Source: Gammaproteobacteria bacterium
Lineage (GTDB): Bacteria > Pseudomonadota > Gammaproteobacteria > Chromatiales > Chromatiaceae
DNA: 12,985 bases
Reading direction: 5' to 3'
NCBI GenBank assembly: GCA_024644505.1
Contig: JAHEHQ010000028.1
Location: 1 to 12,985 of the forward strand
Shown here in pieces: positions 1 through 6,972 of the stretch; positions within the stretch are counted from its first letter, which is position 1, and each line of letters starts with the position of its first letter. Made by a program: the position numbers and the translations under genes. The notes below the pieces were generated by a model. It was given only the letters and a program-made list of their open reading frames with translations, was not told where the DNA came from and ran no database searches.

Positions 1-971
1 TCCGCCTCTTCCACTTGTCCGGGATTACCGGGATCCAGTGTGCTCTCACCCAACCGCAGCCCCCGGTTGATCAAGCGGCTGACCAGCAGTGCACGATCGT
101 TGGAAGAGACGTACACAGTGACATTGTCGGCCAGCGCGGTGATCTCCTGTTTGAACCGGCTATTGAACTCCTCGTGATCGACGTCGGGAGCGGTCAACAT
201 CACATTCTCTATCTCGGTCTGGGAGTCGGCAAAATCGGCGTTCTCATACAGTAGACTAAAGGCATCGACCACCACCTGTCCGCCCATGCTGTTCGCCATC
301 AGCCACAGTCGATCCGGCTGAACATCCTGCACGATCAGTTCCAGGGTCTTCGCCAGCTCAGTGGCCGAGGCTTTGGCGACCCGACGCGCTCTTCTATAGC
401 CCCGCAGCGACGAGCCTTGATTTCCGGGCCAGTCGAACACCAGTGCCGGTGTGTCTATATCCAGCACATGTGCGAGAAAGGCTGTCTTGCGCAGCGCTGA
501 GGGAAATCCCTCTCTGAAGCCGTGCACAACGACCAGCAGGGAGCGGTGAGATGAATTTGCGACCTGCTCCTGTAGCTGCTCCACGAACTGTTGCTGTTCG
601 AGAGTCCGTACATCCCGCACCTGGATCTCCTCATTGAGAAACCAGTCGCTGGGATCGATGATCATACCCAGCCCCAAAGAGGGTTGGATACTGGTGTCAA
701 AGGAACCGAACTTGAGCGTCTCTTCCCGCTCGGCTTCAAAACGCGCCTCCAACTTCTCGGGCCCGGGTTCCAGGCTTCGATTGGTGACGAAGAAAAACCG
801 GAAATCGCCTTGATCCGCCAGCTGGGAGACATTCATGCGTCGAAACGCGAAGGCTTCAGCATGTTCCAGGAAAGTTCGTGTCCCAACAAAATAGGCGTAT
901 ACGCCCAAACCGATGACAACCAGCAGGGCAAAACCCACCGCCCACAACAACGGCCTCTTCAAACGCTTCAT
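1..971 (-). CDS. Membrane-anchored alpha/beta hydrolase, DUF900-like (partial, C-terminus off the left edge)
   Basis: The reading frame is open from an ATG at 971 to the window edge, giving 323 residues. A basic N-terminus (MKRLKRP) precedes one hydrophobic segment at about residues 8-30, so the protein is probably anchored in the inner membrane with its domain in the periplasm. The motif FFVTNR (about 60-65) is typical of DUF900 proteins. The alpha/beta-hydrolase landmarks follow in order: VVHGF (148-152), FDWPG (179-183), the nucleophile elbow ANSMG with Ser228, and TAPDVD (260-265) with a probable acidic residue. The catalytic histidine would lie beyond the edge. The elbow has Asn where the family usually has His (AHSMG). 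A GAGG sits about 9 bases before the start. The substrate is unknown; an esterase or lipase activity is inference only. The gene diverges from the SlyB-like gene. Confidence 0.85.
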   Translation of the reverse strand, partial: MKRLKRPLLWAVGFALLVVIGLGVYAYFVGTRTFLEHAEAFAFRRMNVSQLADQGDFRFFFVTNRSLEPGPEKLEARFEAEREETLKFGSFDTSIQPSLGLGMIIDPSDWFLNEEIQVRDVRTLEQQQFVEQLQEQVANSSHRSLLVVVHGFREGFPSALRKTAFLAHVLDIDTPALVFDWPGNQGSSLRGYRRARRVAKASATELAKTLELIVQDVQPDRLWLMANSMGGQVVVDAFSLLYENADFADSQTEIENVMLTAPDVDHEEFNSRFKQEITALADNVTVYVSSNDRALLVSRLINRGLRLGESTLDPGNPGQVEEA

Positions 972-1052
972 TTTGGCAACCTCGGCCGCACTCTAACAGC
1001 AGATTTCAACGAGACCCCGCACATCGGGTAATCACCCTGACACATCTGGTAG

Positions 1053-1081
1053 ATTCTATATTGACACCATGCAATAGTCAC
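1053..1081 (-). promoter_or_regulatory. Candidate promoter for the DUF900-like hydrolase
   Basis: On the minus strand, GTGACT (1081-1076; four of six bases match TTGACA) and TAGAAT (1058-1053; five of six match TATAAT) are separated by 17 bases. The predicted start of transcription is about 75 bases before the ATG at 971. This is a motif match only. Confidence 0.4.
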
Positions 1082-1238
1082 TGCCACCCTCCCCCCTCAT
1101 TACCCTGTCGAAGCTGGTTGACAGCGCAGGAAACCAGAAAGACCAGCAAACCGGTCGAGAAGATGCATCTGACATAACGGGATTCCCACCAGGCCCGGGA
1201 GCAATCATGACGCCGGATTCTCGAAGCCAGAGAATATA

Positions 1239-1266
1239 TAGACTATGATGCTTAGACTCTGATGCT
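1239..1266 (+). repeat. Tandem 14-bp direct repeat upstream of the SlyB-like promoter
   Basis: Two adjacent copies, TAGACTATGATGCT (1239-1252) and TAGACTCTGATGCT (1253-1266), match at 13 of 14 positions. The second copy ends 19 bases before the TATAAT at 1286, so it overlaps the expected -35 region, where no good -35 hexamer is visible. That placement is typical of a site for a tandemly bound activator. The protein that would bind is unknown. Confidence 0.6.
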
Positions 1267-1285
1267 GTTTCAGTCCCCTTTTTAC

Positions 1286-1291
1286 TATAAT
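1286..1291 (+). promoter_or_regulatory. Consensus -10 element (TATAAT) for the SlyB-like gene
   Basis: A perfect TATAAT lies 50 bases before the ATG at 1341. The hexamer 17 bases upstream (TGCTGT, 1263-1268) is a poor -35, and no extended -10 TG is present. The promoter may need an activator bound at the tandem repeat just upstream. Confidence 0.45.
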
Positions 1292-1340
1292 CGGCACATA
1301 AACACCCTTCCTCGGGAATCAATCATGGAGGTTTACGGTC

Positions 1341-1946
1341 ATGAACACCCAGACTTTTCGCAACACCAGCCTGTTCTTAGGTCTGGCGGGAGCACTTTTC
1401 TTCGGCGGTTGCGCCGTTGCCCAGAGAGCCGGGCAATCCATGTCCATACAGACAGGCCGCGTTGTCGCCGCTCAGGCGGTGAATCTGCAATCGGAAGCCG
1501 GTCGTGGGGTACTGGTCGGCGGGCTCGTCGGTTATGCAGCCACCTCCAGCCGGCACAACTCTTCGCGAAGGGCGCGTAACACGATTCTCGGCGCTGCCAC
1601 CGGCGGTATCGTTGCCAGCCGATCTCAGGGCAATCTCAACGGCATGCAATATACCGTGGAAACAGGTCCAGGGGCCCAAATTCAGGTCGTCACCGATCAG
1701 ATCCAGATAAAAATAGGTGATTGTGTCACGGTGGAAAACGCCGGCAGCGGGACGGCCAACGTGCGGCGGGTATCCCAGGCCCTTTGCGATGCGGTCGCCG
1801 GTAACACCCTGGATGCCGACATTCAGACGAGAATGACTCAATCGGCGGATCTGTGTCTTACGGCGAAAGAACGCCTGCTGGATGCGGAGTCAGAAGCACA
1901 GATCAAGGCCGCAATTCAGCGGGTCAACATTCTGTGCGATGACTGA
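1341..1946 (+). CDS. SlyB-like glycine-zipper outer-membrane lipoprotein
   Basis: The product has 201 residues. A hydrophobic signal segment (about 9-23) ends at FGGC with Cys24, a plausible but imperfect lipobox because Phe is at -3. Two glycine-rich hydrophobic stretches follow (about 54-67, GRGVLVGGLVGY, and 81-92, TILGAATGGIVA), like the paired glycine-zipper segments of SlyB/17-kDa-antigen lipoproteins. The next part (103-132) resembles the SlyB beta region, ending IKIGDCVTVEN. SlyB-type proteins are small outer-membrane lipoproteins linked to envelope integrity. About 50 C-terminal residues extend beyond the usual SlyB length. Besides Cys24 there are four cysteines (128, 149, 172, 199), enough for two disulfides. 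GGAGG lies about 10 bases before the start. The gene appears to stand alone and converges on the AsmA-like gene. Confidence 0.8.
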   Translation: MNTQTFRNTSLFLGLAGALFFGGCAVAQRAGQSMSIQTGRVVAAQAVNLQSEAGRGVLVGGLVGYAATSSRHNSSRRARNTILGAATGGIVASRSQGNLNGMQYTVETGPGAQIQVVTDQIQIKIGDCVTVENAGSGTANVRRVSQALCDAVAGNTLDADIQTRMTQSADLCLTAKERLLDAESEAQIKAAIQRVNILCDD

Positions 1947-2088
1947 GGCGTCTCATCCCAACAGAAAATACGGATCAGCGCCCCGGATCCGGTAAACCAA
2001 AAGCATTGAACGGGTCGCAGGGCGAACGTAACAGCGATGATGATGAAAGCGAGCAGAATATCCATAGTACAACGCCGATTTTCGTTGA

Positions 2089-5000
2089 TTATTGAACTAT
2101 TCGTTGTGTGGATGTTTCAGTCTTCATCGAACGATCAGATTCCGTCGCCCTGCCCCATACTCGCTGGCAGGCAGCATCACCGTCCGCGGGTGGGCGTTTG
2201 GTAGAGACCCATTGAAACGGAACCACCACCGGGCTGGTTATCATTCTAACAGTTGTCCCCAACACAGAACCGGGGCTCACACCCACGGAGAAATCCGAAA
2301 AGGATCCCCGGACCTGGAGCGGTGTCTCCGCACTGAACATCTGGGGCCGCTTCGACCGTGGGACCAACTGAAGGTCTACTTCCTGGGACCTGAAATCGAT
2401 CTCCCCTTTGGCGGTTGCCTGGACACGCGTGGTGTCGACGAGAACAGCCGACGGCTGCATGATCCCGTCTTTCAGCTGGAATCGGGCAACCAGGCAATTG
2501 ACCTGCGATGTGGCACCCGAGTCCAGCAGCGGCAGAACCTGCAAAAGCAGATTGGTTGCCCAGAGATCGAATACGGAGGCATCGATACCCTCCGGCCAGA
2601 TGGCAAAATCAATATGCCCGTTGGAATCATGCATTAGGGTGACCATGCCGCCCCCTCGTGTGGATACGTCCACGTCCAGGCTGATCAGGCCGGCGACCGT
2701 CGATTCCGGATCGATGCGACGAGCCAGATACCCATAGTCGAGACGTGCGATCTTTGCCCTTGTGCTGAGGGCGACATCCTTATCCGTCGGCTCAAGCGCG
2801 AAGGCCAGATCCACCGAACCGCCCGGGATATCCAGGGTAAGGGGATCGACCGACAGTCGACCCCGCTCCATAGTCGCAACCAGTCTGCCTCTGCCGAGCT
2901 CATCCTTCCCCGACAAGACCTCCGCGACCTGAACACTCAGCCTTCCGTCCAGGCTGCGCATGACCTCAGGGGACAACAGGGCACGGGCCCTGGTGAAAGA
3001 GGTGGCGCGCCCATTCCTGGAGATGACGGTCCCCTGCTCACTCCTCTGCGCCGACCAGGTTCCCGTATCGAAATCATCGAGCTGTATGCTGTCGGCCGCG
3101 AGATCCAGATTCATTCGCGGTGGCGCGGTTGTACCATCAAAATCAAGGTTTCCCTTGAGAATAGTCTTGCCCACAATCAAATGCAGACCATGGACATAGT
3201 AGCCTGATGTCCGGGAGCCGAACTCGCCCTTCAGATCATAGGCACCCCAGGGTGGCAGTGAGACATTGAGCAGTTCGTCGAAGTCGCTGAACCGGCGGCC
3301 CTTGAGTGAGAGCTTGAAATGCAGATTGTCCGTCTGAATGGGCAATGGTGCCATACCGGAAAGCCTCATGTCCGCATTGGCTACCCTGATATCGGCATCC
3401 ATACGGATCCGCTCCTTGGATTTCGAGAAACTTGCCAGGGAGGATGTCTTAAGATTCATCAGCAGCGGTATTCCGTCGATGCTGGCGTCGAGCTGGAGCA
3501 TTGTCGGCTGGTCCCGTCTGGCCGTGAGCGTTCCCTTGCCGATGCCGATACCCAGGGTCTCTTTCAGGTGGGATTGACCTATCCGCCATGTGCCACCCTG
3601 TAAAACGGCGGTTAACTCGGAGCGCGTCAGCATATCCCGGGCGGTTGTGCCTTCGAGCATAACCGATATCTTCAGCCTTTCGGTGGTCAACCCCAGTCCC
3701 TCTGCAAGACCCAGGTGTGTCAGCAATGCCCCGATGTCCAATGACAGGGACTCCAGATCAAAACTGATCCTGGGAAGGTCGCCGCGCAAGTCGGCGCCGA
3801 GTTCCCCCATAAACAACGCATCGCCGATCCCCATCTGAAAAGGCGCCTGCTGAACGTACCCGCCCCTGATCCGGCTGGAGACCTTGAGCCGGCTGATTTT
3901 GACGGGCTTTACCCTGAGACTCTTTACGGACAGTTCCATATCCGAATCGAAGATCTCGATGCCGTTGGGCAGGATGGGTATGTCGACGGCATACTGATGT
4001 CTGGCTTTTCGCGGCTCATCCGGCTTGTCCGGCTGAGGGAAATATCCCATCAGCCTGTCCAGGTCGACGGTATCTGCTTCGAGCCCGATGAGGGTCACCC
4101 GGTCTCCGTTTTCCCGGCGTATCCCCAGCTTTCCGCTGAAACGCATATCTGCAAGCCGGCCCTCTTTCACCCGCGCAATTATGCCGGCATCGGTTGCGGA
4201 GAGCTCTCCGGCAATCCGGTAAGCGGCGGCCGCATCCGGTGAGAATCCGATCCAGTGGGTCAGTTTCCCTAAGGACTCCCCGGCCAGCTCGAAATCCACA
4301 AGCGTTTCCCCGGCCGGCGCGATAACGCCGTTGATACTGAGCCGGGCACCGCTCCCAGCCGCCTCGAGTTCGATGGGCCACTGACCGTAAACGAATTTAT
4401 CCAGAAAACTTCCGCCCCTGATCTGCAGTGTGAAAGGTTCGCCCAGCAACGAGCCACCAGCCTTTATGCTGGAATTGCTTGAAGCTGGAAAGTCCATTTC
4501 CATCCTGTCCAGCATGAACTCAACCGGCCGGCCACCGGTATCGTGTCCATAGGATAAAAATGCGTCGGAGAGCGAAAAACTCATCGCGGCGGACTCCGCC
4601 AGTGCCCGCAGTGTCTCTCCCTTTGCGGAAAATTTGAGCTTCGCGTAGTCGAAACGGCCCTCGATACCTTCCGCTTCCACCAGTAGCTTGGCAAGTTCTC
4701 CAATCTCGCTGCCGAGGGCGCTGAGAGATACGCGTACGCCCGGAACGCCTGCATCGCTGCCAAGGGACGCCTCGCCCTTGAAGGGTACACCGGCAAGATT
4801 CACCGCCATGGGCGCGGTCAACTCACCGTCGGCGATCTTCACGCCCAGCGAGGCGTCCTTCAGGGAAAACGACGCCCCCACCACCGCATCCACAGAAAGC
4901 CCGATGTCTGCATCGAAAAGCGTAAGCGGCGCCGCCGTCAATAATGGCGTATCAAGATCCCATTGCTCGCGCTTGTCATCCGCTCCAACCGGTGCCGAAC

Positions 5001-5256
5001 CCCGCTGCCCGGTAGTTGTCGGCTGCAACCCGGGTGACGCTTCCACATCCTCGACAGCCTGAAAGAAAGGGCTTGCATCGATACTCGGAATGCGCAATTT
5101 TCCCGCGAGCTTCGGCCTTACCCCCGAGGTATCGACTGACAAATGCCCCTCAATATGGGACTCCCCCAAGATACCTTCAAATTCCTCCAGGCTGTAGCGA
5201 CCCGCCTCTCCTCTGATCCGGCCTCTAAGGGCCAGGGAATGGGGTGGCGGCAGGCT
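2089..5256 (-). CDS. AsmA-family protein, C-terminal part (downstream of a frameshift)
   Basis: This frame continues the protein begun at 6140. It could start on its own only at a TTG (5169), but AsmA-like sequence extends upstream to about 5256 (SLPPPHSLALRGRIRGEAGRY), so it is the rest of one gene. It adds 1055 residues, giving about 1350 in total, much longer than E. coli AsmA (about 617) and similar in size to TamB. The body is made of amphipathic beta-strand stretches of the type IDGIPLLMNLKTSS, as expected for a lipid-binding beta groove. The last 300 or so residues resemble the AsmA C-terminal domain, including GRLSVDPLTLDIPGGSVDL and VRGSFSDFSVGVSPGSVLG. Proteins of this superfamily help move phospholipids to the outer membrane or support its assembly; the exact role here is not shown. 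The stop TAA is at 2089-2091, convergent with the SlyB-like gene. Confidence 0.85.
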   Translation of the reverse strand, partial: SLPPPHSLALRGRIRGEAGRYSLEEFEGILGESHIEGHLSVDTSGVRPKLAGKLRIPSIDASPFFQAVEDVEASPGLQPTTTGQRGSAPVGADDKREQWDLDTPLLTAAPLTLFDADIGLSVDAVVGASFSLKDASLGVKIADGELTAPMAVNLAGVPFKGEASLGSDAGVPGVRVSLSALGSEIGELAKLLVEAEGIEGRFDYAKLKFSAKGETLRALAESAAMSFSLSDAFLSYGHDTGGRPVEFMLDRMEMDFPASSNSSIKAGGSLLGEPFTLQIRGGSFLDKFVYGQWPIELEAAGSGARLSINGVIAPAGETLVDFELAGESLGKLTHWIGFSPDAAAAYRIAGELSATDAGIIARVKEGRLADMRFSGKLGIRRENGDRVTLIGLEADTVDLDRLMGYFPQPDKPDEPRKARHQYAVDIPILPNGIEIFDSDMELSVKSLRVKPVKISRLKVSSRIRGGYVQQAPFQMGIGDALFMGELGADLRGDLPRISFDLESLSLDIGALLTHLGLAEGLGLTTERLKISVMLEGTTARDMLTRSELTAVLQGGTWRIGQSHLKETLGIGIGKGTLTARRDQPTMLQLDASIDGIPLLMNLKTSSLASFSKSKERIRMDADIRVANADMRLSGMAPLPIQTDNLHFKLSLKGRRFSDFDELLNVSLPPWGAYDLKGEFGSRTSGYYVHGLHLIVGKTILKGNLDFDGTTAPPRMNLDLAADSIQLDDFDTGTWSAQRSEQGTVISRNGRATSFTRARALLSPEVMRSLDGRLSVQVAEVLSGKDELGRGRLVATMERGRLSVDPLTLDIPGGSVDLAFALEPTDKDVALSTRAKIARLDYGYLARRIDPESTVAGLISLDVDVSTRGGGMVTLMHDSNGHIDFAIWPEGIDASVFDLWATNLLLQVLPLLDSGATSQVNCLVARFQLKDGIMQPSAVLVDTTRVQATAKGEIDFRSQEVDLQLVPRSKRPQMFSAETPLQVRGSFSDFSVGVSPGSVLGTTVRMITSPVVVPFQWVSTKRPPADGDAACQRVWGRATESDRSMKTETSTQRIVQ

Positions 5257-6140
5257 AAACCCAAAACACGACTCAATGGCTTCGGTGTTGGTACCTGCAG
5301 ATCGAGATCCAGGTGAAATCCTTGTGTTTGCAGTGGCTTTTCAAGGGTACCCGCCAGCCTTGCACTGGCGCCCCTGGTTTCAATGGAAAGATCCAGACGC
5401 CAGGGGCTGTCGCCCTCGAGAAGCTTAGCGAGGCTGTCGCCTTCCAGCGTTGCGCGGTAAGGCAGCTGCTGTATCGATCCCTCCAGGAAAAGCTGCAAAG
5501 GCTGCTTATGCTGCGCCGTACCGGTGACCTCACCAAACGTCAGTTCCCGGCTCTCTCCTTCTGCAGCATCCTTATGTGTGATTCTGACGTCTCGCAGAGC
5601 CAGCTGCCCGAGTTCCAGGGATGGCGAAACCGGAGTCACCCGCTCCGCCTTCACATCAGCCGGCTTCTTCGATTGTTCGGTCAGCCAATTGGCTTCACCC
5701 GCGGCGCTGGTCTCGAGCTGCAGATCGAGGCCATCGACGGTAAGCTCGTCCATCTGTACCTGATCGAACAGCAGCGGGAATATGGCAACCCGTACACGGG
5801 CCCGCTGTAGTTTCAGGAGATCGGCATCTGGCCAGCCCGCCGGATTGCCGATTCGAACGCCCTCGACCTGCAGCGTCGGTGGCAACGTGGGGAACAGGGT
5901 CATTGATCCTTCAATGCTGAATGGGCGTTTCAGGGCATTCGAGGCCAGGGTCTCGACCCGCTCCCTTGCCACCGACAGGTCTATCGGAATCGCCATAATC
6001 ACCAGGATACCGACGATCAGCATCAAGGCCGCCAGCAATCCACCGAAGACGCCGACAACCCAGCGAAGCACCCTGGTGGGAGTACCGGGTTTCCGCAACT
6101 GCGATGTCGGCTCTCGATCAGCCTGGGGCGATTCGTTCAT
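5118..6140 (-). CDS. AsmA-family protein, N-terminal part (upstream of a frameshift)
   Basis: The frame from the ATG at 6140 encodes 340 residues, of which about the first 295 belong to the family. A cytoplasmic N-terminus is followed by one strong membrane segment (about residues 24-50). Next comes the typical AsmA start, with RPFSIEGSMTLFPTLPPTL and VEGVRIGNPAGWPDADLL (about 72-109). The rest would lie in the periplasm. After LSRVLGL (to base 5256) the frame runs into about 45 residues unlike the family, while the -1 frame carries on the AsmA sequence. The gene is therefore split by one base. Only a weak ribosome-binding signal is visible before 6140. A TATACT (6210-6205, minus) about 65 bases upstream could be a -10 element but has no clear -35. 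Confidence 0.85.
   Translation of the reverse strand: MNESPQADREPTSQLRKPGTPTRVLRWVVGVFGGLLAALMLIVGILVIMAIPIDLSVARERVETLASNALKRPFSIEGSMTLFPTLPPTLQVEGVRIGNPAGWPDADLLKLQRARVRVAIFPLLFDQVQMDELTVDGLDLQLETSAAGEANWLTEQSKKPADVKAERVTPVSPSLELGQLALRDVRITHKDAAEGESRELTFGEVTGTAQHKQPLQLFLEGSIQQLPYRATLEGDSLAKLLEGDSPWRLDLSIETRGASARLAGTLEKPLQTQGFHLDLDLQVPTPKPLSRVLGLACRHPIPWPLEAGSEERRVATAWRNLKVSWGSPILRGICQSIPRG
5256..5262 (-). other. Frameshift site in the AsmA-like gene, at a GGGTTTA heptamer
   Basis: Read on the minus strand, the upstream frame passes ..TTG GGT TTA.., so the seven bases G_GGT_TTA match the X_XXY_YYZ pattern of a -1 slippery site in the correct phase. A -1 slip gives ..RVLGL-SLPPPHSLAL.., which rejoins the family sequence seamlessly. 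Adding one G or T to either run would do the same. A hairpin (CTGGCC at 5235-5230 with GGCCGG at 5223-5218, 6-base loop) begins 20 bases downstream, farther than usual. CCGCC (5250-5246) could also pair with GGCGG (5206-5202), starting 5 bases downstream. A sequencing or assembly indel is the simplest explanation. Confidence 0.75.
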
Positions 6141-6264
6141 GATGTTTTCTTGGAGTCCGGCGGTCTCCCGACGGCGGATGATGCCGTACGATATTCAAGA
6201 AGACAGTATAGGCCAGACGCCAGGACCGGGTACTAGTGAGTGCTTGTTAAGAAACGGCATCTTT

Positions 6265-6336
6265 CGTCATTCCGGCGAAGGCCGGAATCCAGTAAGCCAC
6301 TGAATCCCCTGGATCCCGGCCTTCACCGGGATGACG
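6265..6336. repeat. Inverted pair of REP-like palindromic repeats
   Basis: Two 28-base arms (6265-6292 and 6309-6336) are inverted copies of each other with 3 mismatches, separated by 16 bases. Each arm is also a hairpin: TTCCGGC-GAAG-GCCGGAA in the first, and ATCCCGG with CCGGGAT around a 6-base loop in the second. The compensating changes keep both stems intact. This is the common intergenic repeat that, when translated by mistake, gives peptides such as WIPAFAGMT. No REP-associated transposase lies in the window. It sits between the 3' end of the six-cysteine lipoprotein gene and the start of the AsmA-like gene, both on the minus strand. It could protect or terminate the lipoprotein transcript. 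Confidence 0.85.
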
Positions 6337-6374
6337 TGTTTTCGGGAAATCGTTTGTTTCTGGACGTAGACCGG

Positions 6375-6842
6375 TTAGCAGGCCCCCGAACATCGGGTGA
6401 CCGCCCGCGCACAGGTCAGGGTCCCGAAAACACCTTCCACATCCGTGAACTTCCCACCACCCCTGTGGATGAGGGTGGCGCTGTTGCAATGTGTCTGCCT
6501 GGTGCCGTATTCGATACCGGTCAGCCATTTGACATGTGAGCAGGCCGGATTGCCTTTACCAAACTGAATACCCGTTTCGTAAGTGGCGCAACGAATCCGG
6601 TTATGGGTAACCGGTCCGGTGATAGTCCAGACGCCGTCTTTCTCAATCCGTCCACTCGATTCACGATGTTGGAACACCCTGGCCGGGGGATAACCGGACC
6701 CCTGCTCAGAGGATGGCTTGAGCGGAACTTCAAGCATCCTGACGATGCGATAGGCGTTTGAATCCTGCCCGTCAGAGTCGGCATCCCGATGCTCATTGAC
6801 AGCACATGACACCAGGAGGATTATTGGCAGCAATCTCCACAT
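6375..6842 (-). CDS. Small six-cysteine lipoprotein of unknown family
   Basis: I place the start at 6842, not at the earlier in-frame ATG (6863), because GGAGAG lies 7 bases before it and the signal peptide then starts correctly: MWRLLPIILLVSC. That gives 155 residues with a good lipobox (LVSC, Cys13). The mature part has a polar linker (about 14-35) and then a compact region with six cysteines (85, 101, 119, 144, 151, 155), an even number that suits disulfides in the periplasm. Fragments such as VWTITGPVTHNRIRC and EYGTRQTHCNSATL match no family I recognise. It is divergent from the SLC13-type gene with 130 bases between the starts, and upstream of the AsmA-like gene on the same strand, with the REP pair between. 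No function can be assigned. Confidence 0.7.
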   Translation of the reverse strand: MWRLLPIILLVSCAVNEHRDADSDGQDSNAYRIVRMLEVPLKPSSEQGSGYPPARVFQHRESSGRIEKDGVWTITGPVTHNRIRCATYETGIQFGKGNPACSHVKWLTGIEYGTRQTHCNSATLIHRGGGKFTDVEGVFGTLTCARAVTRCSGAC

Positions 6843-6929
6843 CGTGGGTCTCTCCAACAGCAATACAGTTGTACGGGCTTGTTTTCATGGCAGCCTATCA
6901 AGTTGTTTCCCTAGCATCAATGTGTTGTT

Positions 6930-6945
6930 CTGACTGATATGTCAG
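6930..6945. promoter_or_regulatory. Short palindrome in the divergent lipoprotein/SLC13 spacer
   Basis: CTGAC (6930-6934) and GTCAG (6941-6945) form a perfect 5-bp inverted repeat around TGATAT, 27 bases before the GTG start at 6973. A spot between two divergent genes suits an operator, but a repeat this short can arise by chance. I see no convincing -35/-10 pair for either gene here. Confidence 0.2.
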
Positions 6946-6972
6946 GCAACCAACCACCGAGGATTTGCTGCA

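Larger units (their letters stand above)
972..1340. other. Divergent intergenic region (369 bases) without a supported gene
   Basis: This spacer separates the minus-strand hydrolase from the plus-strand SlyB-like lipoprotein. It holds one candidate promoter for each gene, a tandem 14-bp repeat (1239-1266) and a small inverted repeat (ATTCTC at 1217-1222 against GAGAAT at 1230-1235, 7-base loop). A minus-strand frame of 88 codons covers 1056-1322, but its peptide has no recognisable signal or domain and it spans the promoter signals, so I do not call it a gene. Confidence 0.6.

Noticed and set aside
591..1031. Plus-strand frame of 146 codons
   Set aside because: It is antisense to the DUF900-like hydrolase, whose motifs are unambiguous.
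1056..1322. Minus-strand open frame of 88 codons in the divergent spacer
   Set aside because: Its peptide has no domain, signal or membrane segment, and it spans the candidate promoters and the tandem repeat.
2070..2087. Possible terminator hairpin (CAACG with CGTTG) between the SlyB-like and AsmA-like genes
   Set aside because: The stem has only five pairs and no T-run follows it on either strand.
6247..6528. Minus-strand frame containing HPGEGRDP and WIPAFAGMT
   Set aside because: These peptides are the known translation artefact of this palindromic repeat, and the frame overlaps the better-supported lipoprotein.
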